DNA of 64,000 nt from contig NZ_BPIM01000001.1 of NCBI RefSeq assembly GCF_026004115.1, positions 682,001 through 746,000 on the forward strand, in the 5' to 3' direction. Shown here piece after piece: positions 59,486-64,000 of the stretch. Under the pieces are notes generated by a model that saw only the letters and a list, made by a program, of their open reading frames with translations, was not told the DNA's origin and did not search any database. Source of the DNA: Meiothermus sp. (GTDB lineage Bacteria > Deinococcota > Deinococci > Deinococcales > Thermaceae). Position numbers and translations under genes: made by a program. The first letter of the stretch is position 1. The number at the start of each line of letters is the position of its first letter.

Positions 59486-60009
59486 GCTGGAAAATCCTTT
59501 ACCCGCTGTTGTGCGGTTTGGTCTTGGCCTCGAGCCTGAGCCTGGTTTTGGCAAAACCCTCCCCCGGCCGCTCGACAAGCGACCCCTTTACCGTGCAGGG
59601 AGCTTCTCGCGCGTCGGATCCCAAAGCGGACTGCGTGGCCCAGATGGGCAGGGGATCAGCCACCGCTCGCAACACCGCCACCACCTCCAGCAACCGCCCC
59701 GTCGCCAACCTGTACTACCCCAGGTATCTCGCGGCCAAGGCGGTGCTGGTTTTCACAACCTTCGCAGGCGGTAGGCAACTCGTGGCTCAGTCGGACTATA
59801 AAGAGAGCTACAGCGGGAACATGGGTGCGCTCACTGCCGACACAACGTACACCTACAACTGCGCGGACTATGCCAACCTTTACTCCGGTATTCTCGGATA
59901 CGGCTTCCACAAAGCCCTTCCTGCGAACGACGACCCGACCCCCAACGGAGGCCGCACCGTCGTCTACTCGGATAACAACGGCGGTCAATACTCCTGGCAA
60001 CCCTGGTAA
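59482..60009 (+). CDS. Exported protein, third gene of operon
   Basis: 175 residues with a typical signal peptide (MSWKILYPLLCGLVLASSLSLVLAKP) and no lipobox at the cleavage site. The mature part is rich in Tyr, Asn, Gly and Ser (TYTYNCADYANLYSGILGYG; ending NNGGQYSWQPW). Two Cys in the mature part may pair. Not recognised. Overlaps the previous gene; function unknown. Confidence 0.75.
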   Translation: MSWKILYPLLCGLVLASSLSLVLAKPSPGRSTSDPFTVQGASRASDPKADCVAQMGRGSATARNTATTSSNRPVANLYYPRYLAAKAVLVFTTFAGGRQLVAQSDYKESYSGNMGALTADTTYTYNCADYANLYSGILGYGFHKALPANDDPTPNGGRTVVYSDNNGGQYSWQPW

Positions 60010-60084
60010 GCAGGCATGGGCTGAGGCAGGGAATTTCCGCCTTGGCCCGTCGCTTTGACTGGGCTAAAGCACGCAGGGAGAACC

Positions 60085-60969
60085 GTGAGGAAAGCTTTAC
60101 TGCCGCTAATAGCTCTCACCATACTGATCGCTCTGGGCCTTAGGTTTCTCGCCGTTGCCCCCCTTTCCGCTCAGCGGGCCGGGTGTTTTTCGGCGAACGA
60201 AGCTGGTTTCACTAACGGCGTGGCGCTCAGTCCTGCAGGGGACCGCTCCAGCCTCGACCTACGCCTCGCACTGACCAAAGCTCCGGTACCGACGATGAAT
60301 TTTGACGCCTTCGTGTTCGTGAACGGGCGCTTGCAGCACATCGAGTCCAACATCGCTGTGGCCTGCGACCGGCCCGTCACACGCTCGGTGCCCTTACGCA
60401 TCAGCCTACGGGATTCGGTGTCGGTGGTGTTCACCCGGCACATCGCGGACAAAACCGGTTCGGCCAGTGAGCTGGTACGTAAAGGGGATTTGTCCCAGCT
60501 TGAGCCAAGGCTTCTTTCCGACGCGGTCACGGTCGCTAACGGGGAGGGACTCGGCGAGTGGGCCAGCCCCGCCGACAGCACACCCGCACGCCCTGACAGG
60601 CCCACCCTCAGCCACATCTCAGCGGTAGGGGCAGCGATCAACACCTTCGGGGGGATCATCCGCATCAGTACCGAAAGGCAGCCGGTCGAGGTGCTGATCT
60701 ACAACGACACCGCCAGGGCCACGACGTACCATCTCGTCTGCTTGCATAACGACACACAGCTCGCCTTCGTGGGCGGTCAGTCTCTCATCACACTGCGGCT
60801 GCCAGCAAACCAATACGCAACCGTCAGGGCAATGCTCGAGGTGCCCGCCGAGGGTGAACTGGGCCTAGTCCACTGCTACTCGCTCTACTCCTACGGAGCT
60901 TCCGCCAAGCAGCCGGTAGAAGTGACCCCGATCTGGCCCGCCTTCACACTTCGTGGGGCGATACGGTGA
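60085..60969 (+). CDS. Exported or membrane-anchored protein, fourth gene of operon
   Basis: 294 residues from GTG 60085, preceded by AGGGAG; the longer frame to 60055 lacks a site. An N-terminal hydrophobic segment (LLPLIALTILIALGLRFLAVAPL) is followed by a large beta-rich domain with four Cys (RAGC, VACDRP, HLVCLHN, VHCYSLYS). No family recognised. Overlaps the following acyltransferase-like gene by four bases (GTGA). Confidence 0.75.
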   Translation: MRKALLPLIALTILIALGLRFLAVAPLSAQRAGCFSANEAGFTNGVALSPAGDRSSLDLRLALTKAPVPTMNFDAFVFVNGRLQHIESNIAVACDRPVTRSVPLRISLRDSVSVVFTRHIADKTGSASELVRKGDLSQLEPRLLSDAVTVANGEGLGEWASPADSTPARPDRPTLSHISAVGAAINTFGGIIRISTERQPVEVLIYNDTARATTYHLVCLHNDTQLAFVGGQSLITLRLPANQYATVRAMLEVPAEGELGLVHCYSLYSYGASAKQPVEVTPIWPAFTLRGAIR

Positions 60970-62435
60970 ATGGCACCAGCCTGCTTAGGCCGTTTATGAG
61001 GGTTAAGCTCACCATAGAGGCTCCGCTGCCCCTGGCCTTGTCCGCTGGTCTTGGTGGCCTGAGCTACCTCAGCGTCACCGGGCCACTGCCTGCTTGGGTT
61101 TCGCCGTTGGCCCTCCTGGCTGTCTTCGCCTTGGCCCACCGACAAGCCTCATGGCAGAACCGGGGCCTGGTTATGGCTAGCTACCTTTTCAGCATCAATC
61201 TGCTCGTTACCCGCTCCCTATTCGGCCTGTACAGCATAGAACCAGCGGCCATCGCCACGTTATACGCGCTGGTCATTCTATATATAACGATGCTTTCCGC
61301 CGTTGCCACCGCCACCTTCCCCAGTACGCTCACCCCGTCGCGTATCCTGCTGTTTGCATCTTCGATGAGCTTATTCGACCGAGTGTGCTCCGACCCCGAC
61401 CTGCTGCACAACCGCGCGGTTCCGTTCTCACATGGTTACTACCTCTTCTCTCCCGCGTTGTCTGGGCTTTACGCGCAACTAGGGATGTACGGGGCGAGCT
61501 TTGTAATCTATGCCGCCCTACTGCTGGGCCTGTGGGCCTTTTACCGCCACCGGGCTACCGGCGTGGCGGTGTTCGCTATCGGGGTAGCCCTCGCCATCGT
61601 GCTGAGCAACGCGTTACCGCAGCCGCGGCTTGAGGGCTACCTCGAGGTCAACTTGGTGCAGCCAGGCATCGTTGGGGACGGCAAGCATTTTGTCACACGC
61701 AGTGAGGACTACTTGCGCCGCGAACTCTCCCCGCAACTCAGGGGTGGGGCGCTAAATGTGTTGCCTGAGAGCAGCCTGTTCAACTATGACTTCGACACCG
61801 ACCGCCTAGGGCTGCTCGCCCACGACAACTTGCTTATTGGGGGTACGATCCGCAGCCAGTCCTTGGTTTACAACTCCGTCGTTCTGTTACAAAAAGGGCG
61901 GGTTACCGCCCGCTATAACAAGATCTTTCTGGTGCCGGTAGAGGAGGACGCCCGGCTTCAGGCGGGCAATGAGCGGCAAACCAACACCCTCCGCTTTGGT
62001 GATGTGATTCTGGGCGTGGGTATTTGCTACGAGTCTTCCTTTGAGCGGATCGGCCTGAAAGCCGTCCATAATGGAGCACAAGCCCTGCTGTTTCTTTCCA
62101 ACACCCAAAGCCTTTCAGCCACCGCTCTACAACTCAGGAGTGTGCAGGTTCGTTCGGCAGAGACCGGGAGAGTCGCGCTGTTTGTCGGGATGGCGGGGAA
62201 CACCTCGATGATAGATGCTAAAGGAAAAGTAGTGTGGCGAATGCCCTGGGCTAGCTCCGAACGCCGGGCAATATCCGTCCCGCTCTACTCCGGCCTCACC
62301 AACGCGGCGCACTTTTCAGCCCAATTGAGCTACATTTTGGTGGCAGTCACGTGCGCTACTTTGGTGAGCCTTCTGTGGAAAGGGCTGCACAGAAAAGCCG
62401 AGAGGGATCATCAAGGCAGGCGCGACTTTCTTTAA
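60966..62435 (+). CDS. Apolipoprotein N-acyltransferase (Lnt)-like
   Basis: 489 residues: about eight membrane helices (residues 15-215), then a nitrilase-fold domain. The Glu-Lys-Cys triad is in place: Glu268 (NVLPESSLF), Lys319 (RYNKIFLVPVEE) and Cys354 (GVGICYESSFE), with the family spacing of about 51 and 35. Lnt adds a third acyl chain to lipoprotein N-termini. Coupling to an exported-protein operon suggests a dedicated enzyme for those proteins. Sequence is otherwise divergent from housekeeping Lnt. Confidence 0.85.
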   Translation: MNGTSLLRPFMRVKLTIEAPLPLALSAGLGGLSYLSVTGPLPAWVSPLALLAVFALAHRQASWQNRGLVMASYLFSINLLVTRSLFGLYSIEPAAIATLYALVILYITMLSAVATATFPSTLTPSRILLFASSMSLFDRVCSDPDLLHNRAVPFSHGYYLFSPALSGLYAQLGMYGASFVIYAALLLGLWAFYRHRATGVAVFAIGVALAIVLSNALPQPRLEGYLEVNLVQPGIVGDGKHFVTRSEDYLRRELSPQLRGGALNVLPESSLFNYDFDTDRLGLLAHDNLLIGGTIRSQSLVYNSVVLLQKGRVTARYNKIFLVPVEEDARLQAGNERQTNTLRFGDVILGVGICYESSFERIGLKAVHNGAQALLFLSNTQSLSATALQLRSVQVRSAETGRVALFVGMAGNTSMIDAKGKVVWRMPWASSERRAISVPLYSGLTNAAHFSAQLSYILVAVTCATLVSLLWKGLHRKAERDHQGRRDFL

Positions 62436-62634
62436 AACTCAAAACTTGCATTACCCGAATATCCCGCATAAACACGCGCCACCTGCTCCTCCTAAGGCAC
62501 GAAGTTCCTACGAGAGCCTGCGCAAAGAAGTTCGGGGAAAGGAGGCCGAACCGCAGACCGCGCCGCAATAGCACGCCATACTGCTCCTATTCTAGTGAGG
62601 CAGGGATGCTCGTTTCATACGATCCTCACCCCAG

Positions 62635-62728
62635 ACTCCGCCTATAGGTCAACGCCTCCGCCAGGTGGGCTTCCTGGATGTGTTCTGAGCTCGAGAGGTC
62701 GGCGATGGTGCGGGCCGTCCGCAGGATG
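62635..62728 (-). pseudogene. comM: comM C-terminal fragment, short copy
   Basis: About 94 bp matching 56875-56968 with roughly five mismatches, same orientation. It encodes only [30 protein letters not shown] before a stop and has no upstream comM sequence. Together with the longer fragment it brackets 5.7 kb of accessory DNA. 62436-62634 contains no recognised gene. Confidence 0.75.
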
Positions 62729-62786
62729 GGGGTCGGTGTGTAAGTAGCCTGGCACCGAGCGCAAAGTCCACTTTAGAGAGCAGAAG

Positions 62787-64000
62787 TTACTCAGCAGACC
62801 AAAAGCGCTTCAAACGTGTTTGCAACAGGACTCGCCGCGGATCATCAGGGTGTAGTTGGTTCAAGAGGGCTTCCCAAAATTCTGGGTCTTCCTCCTGCAT
62901 TGCCAGCTCGAAAGCTGGCTGGATCGCGCTCTGAGAAAGCAGCGTTTTCTTCAGTAGCAACGAGAGCTCCTCACGAGCTTCTATCACGATTGGGGCCTCC
63001 GAGCCGGGCAAGAGCGGCCCGCCATACAGTGCCAGTGCGCCCTCTAGGTTACCTTGTAAGAGCCGCTCTCGCAGCGTGACAAAATCGGCCCAGACCCGGC
63101 CTGAAAGCCGGTAGGGACGGCTCACCAGGGGGAGCTGCTGCCGCAGTCGCCGAACCTCGGCTTTCGCTACTTCGGGCCTACTCCCCTCTCCCCAGACCCG
63201 GAGGGCCAACTGCTCTGCGCTCAGACCGGCGGGGTTGAGGACTAGGGCCACCAGAATCTCCCGATGCCGTAGGGTGAGCTGGAGCGGAGCACCCTCGAGC
63301 CAGACGGTCTCACCACCCAGAAAGTGCAACCGGAGCTTTGGGGCCGGCTCGAGCAAGGCCAAAACCTCTTGAAAAAAAGCCGCCGGACCGGCCAGAAAGG
63401 CTCGCCCCTCTGCGCTCAAACCTTCGAGAGCCCACAACGCCTCAGCCAGGGTTGTGCGGGCTTTGGCTTCCAAGCCCAGGCTGAGATAGGCCTTGGCTAG
63501 GTACAGGGCCGTCATAGCCGCACGGGGCGCGCTAGGTCGCCGCAGGAAACGCCCCAGAAGCTCTGCTAGGGGCTCCACGGCCTCCGAAGGGTTCAGCAGA
63601 GAAAACGGCAGCAGGTAGGCTAGCTCACCCCAGTCACCAAACGTGTCCAGGGTTTCCGCCCCCAGCACCTTGGCCTCGAGGCCCAGCACCAGGGCCTCTT
63701 CCAGCCTGCCCAGCCCCAAAAGCGCCCGCACCTCGCGGGCCAGGATGGGCAGCCGACGGGCCCGGATGGGAGGCAGTTGATCGTCCACAGTTGCGTAAGC
63801 CTCGAGGGCCGCCTCGGCCTGCCCCAGGGCCAGCAAAAAGTCCCCCTGCGCCAGCAGGGCGTCTGGATGCTTTATTTCCAGCGGCGGAAGCACCTCCAGC
63901 CGTCCCCCTAAAATCTGGGCGTAGCCCCACGCCATGTGCAAAGTGTTGCGCAGGGATGGATGCTTTAGCCCAATGGATTCGGCAACCCGCAGGCCCCAAG
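62787..64000 (-). CDS. TPR protein with SARP-like activator domain, partial
   Basis: About 404 codons visible; the frame runs through the right edge, so the N-terminus is missing. It has TPR-like helices, then a winged-helix region (GAPLQLTLRHREILVALVLNPAGLS...AEVRRLRQQLPLVSRPYRL) and a BTAD-like tail (ADFVTLRERLLQGNLEGALALYGGPLLPGSEAP). Same architecture as 54416-56047 with moderate similarity, so the two are paralogues regulating different targets, perhaps the exported-protein operon to the left. Confidence 0.8.
   Translation of the reverse strand, partial: WGLRVAESIGLKHPSLRNTLHMAWGYAQILGGRLEVLPPLEIKHPDALLAQGDFLLALGQAEAALEAYATVDDQLPPIRARRLPILAREVRALLGLGRLEEALVLGLEAKVLGAETLDTFGDWGELAYLLPFSLLNPSEAVEPLAELLGRFLRRPSAPRAAMTALYLAKAYLSLGLEAKARTTLAEALWALEGLSAEGRAFLAGPAAFFQEVLALLEPAPKLRLHFLGGETVWLEGAPLQLTLRHREILVALVLNPAGLSAEQLALRVWGEGSRPEVAKAEVRRLRQQLPLVSRPYRLSGRVWADFVTLRERLLQGNLEGALALYGGPLLPGSEAPIVIEAREELSLLLKKTLLSQSAIQPAFELAMQEEDPEFWEALLNQLHPDDPRRVLLQTRLKRFWSAE

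Overview
The window looks like chromosome from a moderately thermophilic member of Deinococcus-Thermus, most likely Meiothermus or a close relative. The evidence is high GC, very frequent CTCGAG (Leu-Glu) codon pairs, Thermus-like versions of Tgt, L28, AspC, PaaABCD and BirA/BioY, and many genes whose -10 box (TANNNT) sits 6-7 bases before the start codon, as in the leaderless transcripts common in this phylum. This assignment is inference; no taxonomic marker such as 16S rRNA is present. I found no tRNA, rRNA or CRISPR array.

Layout. 1-40134 is mostly housekeeping and envelope genes: an amidohydrolase cut by the window edge, VanW protein, GGDEF protein, PlsY, a sulfite-oxidase-like enzyme, fluoride channel with DUF190 partner, lipoproteins, tgt, two AI-2E family permeases, rpmB, lspA, a trypsin-like protease, an aminotransferase, a phenylacetyl-CoA epoxidase operon (paaABCD) with a PaaR-like operator, a MoxR-VWA module with a Pro/Gln-rich membrane protein, a LUD protein, aroQ, a birA-bioY operon, a WD40 protein, a corrinoid-binding-like protein with a cobalamin adenosyltransferase, an MNT/HEPN pair, a frameshifted serine hydrolase, a LysM-M23 hydrolase, 5-formyl-THF cyclo-ligase, an SPFH protein and a second PlsY. 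Three copies of a short two-hairpin mobile element (near 4.9, 17.4 and 18.3 kb) lie in gaps.

40225-41132 is a dead IS5-like element next to a gene remnant. 41280-49973 is a leftward catabolic cluster: an ABC importer of the NMT1/SsuA type, two small membrane proteins, a creatininase-family hydrolase, two cytosine-deaminase-like amidohydrolases and an FAD-linked oxidase. It probably imports and opens a small cyclic nitrogen compound, and its promoter first drives a 40-codon leaderless ORF that overlaps the ATPase start.

50227-64000 is accessory DNA with decayed ABC/MFS fragments, toxin-antitoxin pairs, two fragments of comM in direct orientation and two SARP-like TPR regulators. Three groups stand out: (1) a possible peptide cluster (ABC permease, ATPase, M29-like metalloprotein, 80-residue peptide ending in a Cys-Pro-Cys-containing tail); (2) a divergent 46-codon secreted Cys peptide, preceded by GGTTAC repeats on a 21-22 bp period and convergent with a TPR/SARP-type regulator; (3) a rightward operon of four exported proteins, two of them lipoproteins, ending in a dedicated apolipoprotein N-acyltransferase-like enzyme with its Glu-Lys-Cys triad intact. 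These are the best candidates for undescribed biology here.
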